DNA of 64,000 nt from Nitrosomonas marina (GTDB taxonomy: Bacteria > Pseudomonadota > Gammaproteobacteria > Burkholderiales > Nitrosomonadaceae): positions 243,165-307,164 of the forward strand of contig NZ_FOCP01000001.1 in NCBI RefSeq assembly GCF_900110145.1, given 5' to 3'. The translations under genes were made by a program, and so were the position numbers. The notes under the pieces were generated by a model. The model was given only the letters and a program-made list of their open reading frames with translations. It was not told the origin of the DNA and did no database searches. Below are positions 55,327 through 63,848 of this stretch, one piece after another; the stretch's first letter is position 1; every line of letters starts with the position of its first letter.

Positions 55327-56074
55327 GATCAACCTCCTTTTCGGGCACATGTTCCGTCAATGCCGTGTCGCTGATTGATCGCCTATCGTAAATACGTTCA
55401 CCGACCGGCGAATCAAAACTCCGCTCCCTGATCAGAATGGCGCCGACCGGGCAGATTTTTGCCGCCAGATCATTCTCTTCAATATTGCTGTCACCCAATT
55501 TTCCTGATGCGGTATTGACTACCAGGCGGGCATGAATACCGCGTCCTGCGATAGCGAATACATTTTTTTTGTCGATATCACGGCTGGCGCGAACACATAA
55601 ATCACATAAAATGCAACGATCCCTGTCCAGCAAAACAGTCGAATGCGATGCGTCGATTTCCCGGCGCGGATTGAACTGATGAAAGTGTTCTTCGAGCATG
55701 CCAAGATAATAGCCCATTGCCTGTAATCGGCAGTTGCCCGATTTTTCGCAGGACGGACAGATGTGATTTCCCTCGACAAACAACATTTGCGTGATCGCCA
55801 GCCGGGCAGCATTCAGTTCCGGCGTGTTGCTGCTGACCTGTTGGCCGGACTGCGCCTGAGTGACGCACGCCGCAACCGACTCGCCGTTCATTTCAACCAT
55901 GCACAACCGGCAATTGCCCGCGGGCGTCAGCCCCGGATAGTGACACAGGTGCGGGATATGAATTTTAGCAGCCAACGCCGCATCCATGATTGTCTGTCCG
56001 GCATCAAACGGAACCGTTTCACCATCTATCGTGATGCTATTTGCATCAATCGCTTTATTGGATTCATATGTCAT
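55319..56074 (-). CDS. hoxU: Hydrogenase diaphorase subunit, NuoG-like iron-sulfur protein
   Basis: About 251 residues. The [2Fe-2S] ferredoxin domain has CHYPGLTPAGNCRLCMVE. A His/Cys cluster site follows in HICPSCEKSGNCRLQ, and CILCDLCVRASRD with a final KICPVGAIL holds a further [4Fe-4S] cluster. It wires HoxYH to the flavin subunit. ATG 56074, 4 bases after the hoxF stop, gives the right N-terminus; longer readings run into hoxF. Confidence 0.95.
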   Translation of the reverse strand: MTYESNKAIDANSITIDGETVPFDAGQTIMDAALAAKIHIPHLCHYPGLTPAGNCRLCMVEMNGESVAACVTQAQSGQQVSSNTPELNAARLAITQMLFVEGNHICPSCEKSGNCRLQAMGYYLGMLEEHFHQFNPRREIDASHSTVLLDRDRCILCDLCVRASRDIDKKNVFAIAGRGIHARLVVNTASGKLGDSNIEENDLAAKICPVGAILIRERSFDSPVGERIYDRRSISDTALTEHVPEKEVDRG

Positions 56075-56078
56075 AGGC

Positions 56079-57857
56079 TTAATCCAGGTGAGCATCCGCA
56101 TCGTCGCGGTGCGTGATCTGCCGCGCGGTTTCCAGCGCTGCTTCCAGATCAATCTGCGGTGAAAACGCTTGCCGCATGATACGTTCCTCAAATAAATCTG
56201 GAAACTGTTTCAGACTGTCAAGCATATGATTGGCTGCGGTATGCCCCAGACCGCAGTGCGAATAGCGCATAATCAAGCTGCTTAACCGTTTGATTTCATC
56301 GATATCCGCCGCTACCGCACGCCCGTCGACGATTTTTTGTAAACTGCCTTCCATCAGGCGAGTACCTACCCGACAGGGGGTACAGAAACCACAGCTCTCA
56401 TGCGCGAAAAAACGCGCGAAGTTCTGATTCACCGCCAGCAGATCGCGATTCTCTCCGAATACCAGGAACGAACCGCCGGTCGACACATCCTCAAAACTGA
56501 TCCGCCGGCGAAAATCTCTGCGCGCCACAAGCGTTCCGGCAGGCCCGCCGATTTGTACCGCTTGCGCGTTGTCTGCACCGCAATCATTCAGAACCTGCTG
56601 AATACTGACGCCAAAGGCGTATTCATAAATGCCCGGATTCCGACAATCGCCACTGATACTCAAGATTTTACTGCCGGCAGAGTGCTCCGTTCCACTCATT
56701 CTGAAAACGCCACTGCCATGATCGACAATATACGCGGCTGCAATAAAAGTTTCTACATTGTTGACGGCAGTCGGCTGCCCAAGATAGCCACACGTAACCG
56801 GAAATGGCGGTCGTATTCGCGGCACGCCCGGTTTGCCTTCAAGCGATTCGATCAGGGCAGACTCCTCTCCGCAAATATACGCTCCTGCGCCGACGACAAT
56901 TTCAATATCAAAGTCAAAACCGGCATGCCCCAATATTGAACAACCCAGCAGATTATTGTTGTACTGCAACTCCAGCGCTTCCTGCAAATGAGTCAGCAAA
57001 TACCGGTACTCGCCACGCAGATAAAGGAACCCTTTTCTGGCGCCGATCACTGACGCGCAGATTGCCATGCCCTCAAAAAGCGCACCAGCATGACATTGCA
57101 ACAAAAAACGATCCTTGAACGTACCGGGTTCGCCCTCATCTGCATTGCAGACGACGTAATGAGTATCGCCTGTCGCTTCTCGGCAGAACCGCCATTTTTT
57201 GCCGGTACTAAAACCTGCACCACCGCGTCCGCGCAAGCCGGAATATTCAATCATATCAAGCGTGCGTCCAGGACCGGTGGACAGCGCTTTCGTTAAACTG
57301 TTACCCGGTGGACCGACATTGTTCAGCAACATGCCGCCTTGCCGAATAGGATGCGTTATTTGAAACCAGTCCTGCGGCCACTGGCACAACGTCATTTGTT
57401 GCTCAACCAAACCAGCTATCCGCACCACTTTCGTTTCATCGAGTCCCACCAGCGGTATACCATTGATGAGCATGGATGCACCGTGATCACACATCCCGAT
57501 GCAGGATGTTTCACTGATGCTGACACGACCGTCTGCCCGCGTTATTCCAGGATCAACGTTCAGACTTCGACAAAGCATTTTCAACAGGTCGGTTTCACCG
57601 GCCTGATATCCGCAGCTTGTACAGTTACTGAGCAGCATATGATACTGCCCAACGGGTTCACGATAAAAAAAGGAATAAAAATCAACGACTGAGGCGACCT
57701 GACTGACGGGCATATTGCATTCACCGGCAACCCGAACAATTGTTTCTGACGAAATATGGCGATCTTGTTGCTGCAGTATATACAGTCTGTGCAACAGATG
57801 TTGTTTATCGAATATAAGACTGCGCGGCCGGCTTTGATTCTTCATAAGCACCAGCAT
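56079..57857 (-). CDS. hoxF: Hydrogenase diaphorase subunit, NuoE/NuoF-like NAD- and FMN-binding
   Basis: 592 residues. Residues 1-165 are NuoE-like, with [2Fe-2S] cysteines in LSNCTSCGYQ and ETSCIGMCDHG. The NuoF-like part has the FMN/NAD motif SGLRGRGGAGFSTGKKW and YVVCNADEGEPGTFKDR, GAGAYICGEESALIESLEG, and the [4Fe-4S] site ESCGFCTPCRVG. It passes electrons from H2 to NAD+. First gene of the operon; start at 57857 or the Met four codons on. Confidence 0.96.
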   Translation of the reverse strand: MLVLMKNQSRPRSLIFDKQHLLHRLYILQQQDRHISSETIVRVAGECNMPVSQVASVVDFYSFFYREPVGQYHMLLSNCTSCGYQAGETDLLKMLCRSLNVDPGITRADGRVSISETSCIGMCDHGASMLINGIPLVGLDETKVVRIAGLVEQQMTLCQWPQDWFQITHPIRQGGMLLNNVGPPGNSLTKALSTGPGRTLDMIEYSGLRGRGGAGFSTGKKWRFCREATGDTHYVVCNADEGEPGTFKDRFLLQCHAGALFEGMAICASVIGARKGFLYLRGEYRYLLTHLQEALELQYNNNLLGCSILGHAGFDFDIEIVVGAGAYICGEESALIESLEGKPGVPRIRPPFPVTCGYLGQPTAVNNVETFIAAAYIVDHGSGVFRMSGTEHSAGSKILSISGDCRNPGIYEYAFGVSIQQVLNDCGADNAQAVQIGGPAGTLVARRDFRRRISFEDVSTGGSFLVFGENRDLLAVNQNFARFFAHESCGFCTPCRVGTRLMEGSLQKIVDGRAVAADIDEIKRLSSLIMRYSHCGLGHTAANHMLDSLKQFPDLFEERIMRQAFSPQIDLEAALETARQITHRDDADAHLD

Positions 57858-57901
57858 AACGGTATTCTGGCCTGTAATGCAACAGACAATGCATGTTGCA
57901 A

Positions 57902-58570
57902 TCAGGCCAGCAAAACGGCCACGATACCGGTAATAAAAATGCCATCAAAGGTACCAGCCCCGCCAATTGATGCATGGGGCGCGCCTAGTTGCGGAATTTT
58001 CTTCAAATGCATTAAATCAGCACCGATGAGCACCCCCAGCGTACCGCTGATGTAGGCCAGCGGAGCGCTTTGATCCGGACTCAAATACAATCCAACCAAT
58101 GCCGCGCTGACTGGTGCAATCAATACAGGCATACCGATACCCAGTCCCGGAATGGGACGGCTGAAGTAATGGCTGACCGCAGCGATGATGCCGATTCCAG
58201 ACAGGGTAATCAACATTGTCAGGCCACTATTGACAAAAAGATACATCGAAAGCGCAACCGGAATGAGACACCCTCCCAGGTTTATCGAAATCAGCGTTTC
58301 ATTATAATAAGGATTAACAGGTATTTTTATAATACTCCAGTGCTTTTCCCGCACTATGTGCGATGGATCAGCTTTACTTTTAATGCGAATTACCGGCAGG
58401 TTGACCGCGCTTCCAAACATTGACAGCAGCAGAATGGTCAAACCCATCTCGGGTGGCAGATTCAGTTTTTCGAAAGCAAATGCAAGCAACTCCAACTGAA
58501 TCAGTATCAGCAGGACTCCGAGCAGGAACAAAAAAAAGATTAAGTGGGGCGGTGAAAACTGGTTTTTCAT
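57902..58570 (-). CDS. DUF1614 integral membrane protein
   Basis: 222 residues with six or so hydrophobic segments. The C-terminal block GAPHASIGGAGTFDGIFITG is typical of DUF1614, a family of unknown function. It is 44 bases upstream of hoxF on the same strand, so it may be co-transcribed with the hydrogenase genes, though no functional link is known. Confidence 0.85.
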   Translation of the reverse strand: MKNQFSPPHLIFFLFLLGVLLILIQLELLAFAFEKLNLPPEMGLTILLLSMFGSAVNLPVIRIKSKADPSHIVREKHWSIIKIPVNPYYNETLISINLGGCLIPVALSMYLFVNSGLTMLITLSGIGIIAAVSHYFSRPIPGLGIGMPVLIAPVSAALVGLYLSPDQSAPLAYISGTLGVLIGADLMHLKKIPQLGAPHASIGGAGTFDGIFITGIVAVLLA

Positions 58571-58681
58571 TAAATCGTCGTTATTTTTATGCTTGAACGC
58601 ATATTCGGTTTATCCACAATGATACGTATACCCTTAAGCCATGTGTCACGCAAATTCCGGAAACGTTTTTTCTGTTGGTTT

Positions 58682-59155
58682 TTACAAAAAATGCCATATC
58701 GAAAATGTCGCTCCTTGGCCAATCGTAATACCATCAGAATTCAATATGTTCCAGACAATTGCCTGATCAACCAGAAACCGCTTGCCAGTACTTGAAATCC
58801 TCACCCCGCGATAATCGGCAATGTAACCGTGCGTTCTGGCCTGCTGCAACACCCTGGCGCGTTCCTCTCGGTTTACGGGCTCTGCGGTCATACGTGAAGG
58901 GGTCTTAGTAAACTGGCACCAGTCCATTTCCCACAAATTAAGCGCCGTCTGATTACCGTAATTGAGAATCGGGTCCTCCCGCGCCTGGTGCGATACAACA
59001 ACAAACGAACAGTTAAACAAATAAGACGCCTGCTCATATGTAGTGCCTTTTCGTGGTATTAGTTCCTTCCCGGTCCAATATGCATAACTGTCTAAAAGAT
59101 ATTGACACCATCGAAGCATTTGCGGACTTTTCCAGTCGGTTTGTGTTGACATCAT
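58682..59155 (-). CDS. MEKHLA-domain protein
   Basis: 157 residues. LLDSYAYWTGKELIP, SFVVVSHQAREDPILNYGNQ and TALNLWEMDW are the PAS-like MEKHLA pattern. It probably senses a small ligand; no output domain is attached. It diverges from the HDOD gene across a 99-base gap that should hold both promoters. Confidence 0.88.
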   Translation of the reverse strand: MMSTQTDWKSPQMLRWCQYLLDSYAYWTGKELIPRKGTTYEQASYLFNCSFVVVSHQAREDPILNYGNQTALNLWEMDWCQFTKTPSRMTAEPVNREERARVLQQARTHGYIADYRGVRISSTGKRFLVDQAIVWNILNSDGITIGQGATFSIWHFL

Positions 59156-59254
59156 TCGCTCTATAAAAAACCAGAGAAAAAGTGTAACGTATTTTTTTTA
59201 AATGATTCAATCCAATTCCTTTACAATAAGGCAACAATTAATTCAGGGTTATTT

Positions 59255-60121
59255 ATGGATCCGAATGCAATCGTCACACGCGCCAAATCCATCTTCTCGC
59301 TGCCCGAGGTCGTATATAAAATCAACGAACTGATAACTTCCGGGAATACCACCAATCAAGAACTTGAACAGACTATCCTCAACGATCCGGTATTAACTGT
59401 CAGGCTTCTCAAACTGGCAAACAGCGCCTATTTTGGATTTCCTAAAAAAATTGAAACCGTCTCCTACGCCATTGCTTTAATCGGACACAGAGAACTACGC
59501 AATCTTGCACTTGCCTCTACTGTGGCAACTGTATTCAAAGGTATTTCCTCAGACCTGGTCAGTATGGAATCATTCTGGCATCACAGCCTCAGCACCGGCA
59601 TTATTGCCCGGTTAATGGCTTATGACATCAATTGCCGCGAACGAATATTTATTGCCGGCCTGCTGCATGGAATCGGAAAATTAATTCTGTTCAACCAGTT
59701 CCCTGAAAAATCCAGTCAGATACTCAGTATCGGCGAAGCAAATGAGGGTGTTGTTGCAAACGCTGAACGGCAGATTTTTGGATTCACCTCAACGGAATTA
59801 AGCGTCGCATTTCTGAAAGAGTGGAATTTACCGGCAAGCATCTGGAAGACGGTCGCCTCTCAAGACGATCCGACCAGTGTCGAACAAATCAATTCTGATC
59901 CATACATCCTGCATTTGGCGATACTGATTGCGCGCTATAAACAGAAGCACCGGAACCGTGAGATTAACGCAAACGACATAAAATCCTTATGCAAACCAGA
60001 AATTTATGAACGTCTGGGGCTGGATAATGAAATGATAGAATTAATCAATAATGTGGCGGTGCTTCAAATTAATGAAATGCTCAATTGCATTAGACCCGAA
60101 ACCACTGCTGATAGGGCCTGA
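59255..60121 (+). CDS. HDOD-domain protein
   Basis: 288 residues. SLPEVVYKINELI, ILNDPVLTVRLLKLANSAYF and FIAGLLHGIGKLILF are HDOD hallmarks; HDOD is a degenerate HD domain linked to signalling and stress regulation. The catalytic HD pair is replaced by HG (LLHGIGK), as is usual. There is no extra output domain. Monocistronic, with a hairpin 220 bases downstream. Confidence 0.9.
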   Translation: MDPNAIVTRAKSIFSLPEVVYKINELITSGNTTNQELEQTILNDPVLTVRLLKLANSAYFGFPKKIETVSYAIALIGHRELRNLALASTVATVFKGISSDLVSMESFWHHSLSTGIIARLMAYDINCRERIFIAGLLHGIGKLILFNQFPEKSSQILSIGEANEGVVANAERQIFGFTSTELSVAFLKEWNLPASIWKTVASQDDPTSVEQINSDPYILHLAILIARYKQKHRNREINANDIKSLCKPEIYERLGLDNEMIELINNVAVLQINEMLNCIRPETTADRA

Positions 60122-60344
60122 TTGATTATTATTGAAAATGACTGGGCTGAGCTGCGGATTTGAAGGCGATCCGATCAAGTTACTGAACTGATGCACGGTG
60201 GCGGGAGAATGGCGCGATAATATTTTAAGGAAGTTATGCGTATTGTAGGTAGAAACAGCTGGTAACATCTACACGTGAAAGCGAGTACAAGCTGTGGAGA
60301 TTCTATAAAGTAAAGGTTTTGCCACACTCCTGAAAAATGGAATC

Positions 60345-60392
60345 AAGCACACAGACATTCGTTTACCGATGGAAACCAATACCTGTGTGCTT
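60345..60392. terminator. Possible bidirectional terminator
   Basis: AAGCACACAG (60345-60354) and CTGTGTGCTT (60383-60392) are perfect complements 28 bases apart, and the plus strand continues TTCT. An inner GTTT/AAAC pairing shortens the loop. It lies between the convergent HDOD gene and the 34-residue peptide gene and could end transcription of both. Confidence 0.5.
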
Positions 60393-60408
60393 TTCTAAAC
60401 CAATCAAT

Positions 60409-60513
60409 TTACATGTTGTAAATGATCAGTCCAATTACGATAAATGCAACGGTCGTAATACCGATCAGTTTCAGTGTTTGTGAATCTGTTGCTCTGTTAG
60501 CATCATTGCTCAT
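60409..60513 (-). CDS. 34-residue single-helix membrane peptide
   Basis: ATG at 60513 follows a clean AAGGAG site by 7 bases. The product has a polar start (MSNDANRATDSQT) and one transmembrane helix (LIGITTVAFIVIGLIIYNM) that reaches the C-terminus. Such peptides often stabilise respiratory or transport complexes, but I do not recognise this one. It is monocistronic, with the hairpin at 60345-60392 just downstream. Confidence 0.65.
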   Translation of the reverse strand: MSNDANRATDSQTLKLIGITTVAFIVIGLIIYNM

Positions 60514-61112
60514 AACTTAATCTCCTTATTGAATTGTTGACAATTTTGTCTTAATTTCACCAACTAAAAAAGCCGATAAAAAACCGACTTAACCACTAAA
60601 CAACCACACAAAAAGCGGGGTCGTGTCCAAAAATACGACAGATTACTCTGCTCCCCCAGTATTTTCTAGCGGTTTTGACAACCGTGTAGCGGCTCCCTAT
60701 TTCTAATGTAACCTACTGGGTTTATTATTATTTTTAATATAACAACCTTTCTTATTTTTCACAATCAGGCCATTACATTTTAGATTCTAACCTACATTTT
60801 TCGACAATGAAAGTTAAGATTGCATTAAACCTTAAAATTTTTGCGGTTTTGTTTGGTTTGCATTGTGTATTGCCTGGTAAATAATTTTTCGCTGTTCTGT
60901 TTTTCCAGAAAAATTCTGGTTCAGCAAATCCAGAGCACATGGTTTGAACAAAAGCTTACACAAACATGTCCTAATCGAGTATCTACGGCATGAACTTATT
61001 CTGCTATGCTTAACCCGCCAGACTCTGACAGCCTGTCAAAACGTCAGGATTGGCAACTTTGTTCGTATTAAATTGACCACAAACTATATTTCCGGTCATT
61101 TTGGAGTAAAAA
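60514..61112. other. Intergenic stretch with several short dyads
   Basis: No gene is evident. Features seen: a near-direct repeat of TCGG-Y-TTTTTTA on the minus strand around 60567-60593, CGGTT-ttgac-AACCG at 60670-60684, CCAGAA-AAA-TTCTGG at 60905-60919, and the perfect TGACAG-C-CTGTCA at 61026-61038. The last lies 75 bases before the next gene and could be an operator. A 25-codon frame at about 60808 has no ribosome site. Confidence 0.45.
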
Positions 61113-61532
61113 ATGGATAGTTTATTGGCTGCAATTGAGCAATGGATTCCAGTTGATGCCCTTATCCACCTGACGGTTATTTCCCTGATCAGCTTTATCG
61201 CCTCACTGGTAATCATACCAATCATTCTGATTCGTCTGCCGTACGATTATTTCGACACCAGCGTGCCCCGCTACTGGATGAAGAATCACCACCCAATTTT
61301 ACGCATTTTCGGATTAATCGCGAAAAATTTGCTAGGCGGCGCTTTTCTGATAGCGGGATTCATTATGCTGTTTCTGCCTGGTCAAGGCATACTGACAATG
61401 CTGATTGGCCTGTCATTTGTGGATTTTCCCAAAAAACGCCTGCTGGAAGCCAGAATTATTGAACAGCCAGTTATTCTGAGAACAATCAATGCCATGCGCC
61501 AGAGATACAAAAAGCCACCTTTAACGCTATGA
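61113..61532 (+). CDS. Small integral membrane protein (PGPGW-like)
   Basis: 139 residues. Two or three membrane segments are followed by FLPGQGILTMLIGLSFVDFP, which resembles the PGPGW transmembrane family, and then a basic tail (KKRLLEAR). Function unknown. GGAG lies before the ATG at a workable distance. Confidence 0.75.
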   Translation: MDSLLAAIEQWIPVDALIHLTVISLISFIASLVIIPIILIRLPYDYFDTSVPRYWMKNHHPILRIFGLIAKNLLGGAFLIAGFIMLFLPGQGILTMLIGLSFVDFPKKRLLEARIIEQPVILRTINAMRQRYKKPPLTL

Positions 61533-61551
61533 CATATTACAAGGCATTCGA

Positions 61552-62046
61552 TTACGCGTTTCTATCATCATCGGGCAACACGACATATATAAGAATGGCA
61601 GCTAAAATCATCACCAGACGAAATGCAGCTTGCTGACCATTGGCAACCTGCGATTGCCACATCAAGAACCATTCTCCTCCGATTGCGATAATACCGGTAA
61701 ACCAGAGTAAAATCCCCAAGGTCAATCCTGAAATTGCAAATCTTTTCGACCGGTTGAACAATGCCAGATTGTGCCTTGCCTTGAATAAATAAAAACCGCC
61801 AAAACAGCACAACGCGGCAATTATCGCTTCAATCAATATGATCAAACCATAAACCAGATGGTGCGCCCATGGCGCTTCGATGGCACGCCACATCCCCGTA
61901 TTGCCGGGAAATGTCGTGTCCATTTTGAGCACATGCGCAACAATCGTGTAATTCGATTCATAATCTGTGACATTATTGAAAACCACCAGCAGTGCAAAAA
62001 AGGCCACGGCCCATACCAGTACAACTTTTGACAGTCTCGTGTACAT
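61552..62046 (-). CDS. DUF2165 membrane protein
   Basis: 164 residues with four hydrophobic segments. The first is followed by NNVTDYESNYTIVAHVLKMD, and GGEWFLMWQSQVANGQQAAF stands before the last; both are DUF2165 hallmarks. Function unknown. Converges with the PGPGW-like gene. Confidence 0.88.
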   Translation of the reverse strand: MYTRLSKVVLVWAVAFFALLVVFNNVTDYESNYTIVAHVLKMDTTFPGNTGMWRAIEAPWAHHLVYGLIILIEAIIAALCCFGGFYLFKARHNLALFNRSKRFAISGLTLGILLWFTGIIAIGGEWFLMWQSQVANGQQAAFRLVMILAAILIYVVLPDDDRNA

Positions 62047-62177
62047 ATGCGGCCACTCTTACTGATGTTTTAAAACATACTGAATAAAGATCAGTATAGG
62101 CCCATGGGCCCCATGATAGTTTTTCCGGCCCGGGCGGGTTACCAACGCCACGTAACCGGAAATACCATGAAATACTA

Positions 62178-63068
62178 TCAGTCTGTCAAATCGGTATCAG
62201 CAACTTGCTGTATCCCTGCCAGCAACCATGCAGCGCCGGATTCCCTGAGATTTTTTTCAACATGCCAGACTTCATCGAAATCCTCCGGGTCGCCATCTGG
62301 CAACTCCCGCATTTGTCCGGTAAAGCGCACGCTTGCAATCGCCGAGTCATCATTTGCCTCAACGTCAAGCAGTTTTGCATCGATAAACATGACTTCGGTT
62401 TTTTGCGTTACGCCGCCTCGCTCCTGGGTTTGCATACTGATCTCCGCAAACATTTCGGGCGTCGTATATTCCCGTATATCATTGAGATCTCCCGTATCAT
62501 TTGCTGCTTGCAAACGAATGAAAGACATTTTGGCGTTACGCAAAAATGGCTCGACCTGAAAACCCGGAGGAATATTCGGCCGATTTGCTTGGGCCTGATC
62601 ACTGTCAACCGATGAAGAACTTCGCGCAGCACCCCATGGCGGCGTTACTGAACTATCCTGCGAAGATGTATTCATACCCGAATACTGCATTCGTTGTGTC
62701 GATTCAGCAGTACGTGGCCTGCGCAACATGCGTATGATAAAAAACACCACACCGGCAATCAGAATCAACATGATGATATCGGCCATATTGATCCCTTCGA
62801 AGGCACCACCCATAAATAATGCTGCCAACAGACCGCCAGCCGCAAGACCAGCTAGCGCCCCTCCCCACTTACTGCCGCCACCAGCTGGCGTCGCTGGTGA
62901 TTGCGCCGGCGTTGGTGACTGCTGCTGATTGGGCGTGGATTGCTGGTTTAATGACTGACGCTGTTTACCAAAACTTTTACCGCCACCCATACGCCTCGCT
63001 TCCGCGTCAACCGCTATCAGGCTTACAGTAAAAAAGGTTAATATCATGAAGGTAAACATTTTTTTCAT
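62178..63068 (-). CDS. Tim44-like domain membrane protein
   Basis: 296 residues. A signal peptide ends near AEARRMGGGKSFGKQR. A Gln/Pro-rich linker and two hydrophobic stretches follow (GLAAGGLLAALFMGGAF and IIMLILIAGVVFFIIRML). The C-terminal Tim44 domain has AKMSFIRLQAANDTGDLNDI, REYTTPEMFAEI and FDEVWHVEKNL. Such proteins are common next to respiratory or export genes in betaproteobacteria, with unclear roles. Confidence 0.88.
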   Translation of the reverse strand: MKKMFTFMILTFFTVSLIAVDAEARRMGGGKSFGKQRQSLNQQSTPNQQQSPTPAQSPATPAGGGSKWGGALAGLAAGGLLAALFMGGAFEGINMADIIMLILIAGVVFFIIRMLRRPRTAESTQRMQYSGMNTSSQDSSVTPPWGAARSSSSVDSDQAQANRPNIPPGFQVEPFLRNAKMSFIRLQAANDTGDLNDIREYTTPEMFAEISMQTQERGGVTQKTEVMFIDAKLLDVEANDDSAIASVRFTGQMRELPDGDPEDFDEVWHVEKNLRESGAAWLLAGIQQVADTDLTD

Positions 63069-63182
63069 AACTGATCTCCCAGTTTATTGCAAAAGTGGTG
63101 AGTATAGCATTGGCTTTGATTCTGTAGGCATATCTGATCATCATTCTGTATTAAAACCCAGTGTTCAGGAATTGGTTTAGGT

Positions 63183-63608
63183 TTATCTAAGTAAATGCAA
63201 TCGGGGAACAGCATCATTATGGATCCATACTATTGCATTTTGCCGGAACCGCAAGCCAAGCGCGCAAACCGTTTCAAATCTTACGCCTAAAACGCAGAAC
63301 CCTGTTTCATCGGGCCAGGTTCCAGCTGGATCAAGATTGGTACTTTCGATCAAGCATACCGCACGGCGGTCAAGCGCTCCTTGAAGTGTCACATGCGCCT
63401 CCCGATTATTTTGAGCACTTTGTCTTCTGCCTAATGGATTATAAGCTGTAATAATTGCAGCATTTGATACCTGCTTTGCTGTCATCAGCTTGTTCATTGG
63501 CGCCGAATACCGGTCAATATGCATAATAAAAGCATCGGTACCCGAACCAACTCTGTAATCGGCAAGACGATATTGCGCGACAAGAATTTCCGGCAGTTTC
63601 GACGTCAA
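63183..63608 (-). CDS. DUF3293 protein
   Basis: 141 residues. IITAYNPLGRRQSAQNN near the middle and RFRQNAIVWIHNDAVPRL at the end match DUF3293, a small cytoplasmic family of unknown function. It lies between the Tim44-like gene and the divergent amoC. Confidence 0.82.
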   Translation of the reverse strand: MTSKLPEILVAQYRLADYRVGSGTDAFIMHIDRYSAPMNKLMTAKQVSNAAIITAYNPLGRRQSAQNNREAHVTLQGALDRRAVCLIESTNLDPAGTWPDETGFCVLGVRFETVCALGLRFRQNAIVWIHNDAVPRLHLLR

Positions 63609-63784
63609 TTCAACTTGATTCCGATAGTCATTTGTAAAACGATTTATTACATCCCCATCAACGTATTATTTCAAATCTACTGAACTTAATAAATATCGAT
63701 TTTAAGAACCAGCCCGACAGAATCGGTATAAAAAACCATTTTTTCCTTGAAACTTTTTTTTAAAATAGCCATCATACAAATATG

Positions 63785-63804
63785 GTTTCTCTAAAGTGAG
63801 AAAC
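63785..63804 (+). promoter_or_regulatory. Hairpin in the amoC leader
   Basis: GTTTCTC (63785-63791) and GAGAAAC (63798-63804) are perfect complements around a 6-base loop, 45 bases before the amoC start. The structure is not followed by a T-run, so it may serve mRNA stability or an operator role. I could not assign a promoter with confidence in this 240-base interval. Confidence 0.45.
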
Positions 63805-63848
63805 TTGATGTTTGCAATAACTACACACAAAATAAAGGAGAGATTGCT

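Noticed and set aside
60567..60593. Intrinsic terminator on the minus strand from two TCGG-T-rich blocks
   Set aside because: The blocks are direct repeats rather than complementary arms, so no stem forms.
60808..60885. 25-codon frame with a signal-like hydrophobic run
   Set aside because: No Shine-Dalgarno site and too short to support; chance in an AT-rich gap.
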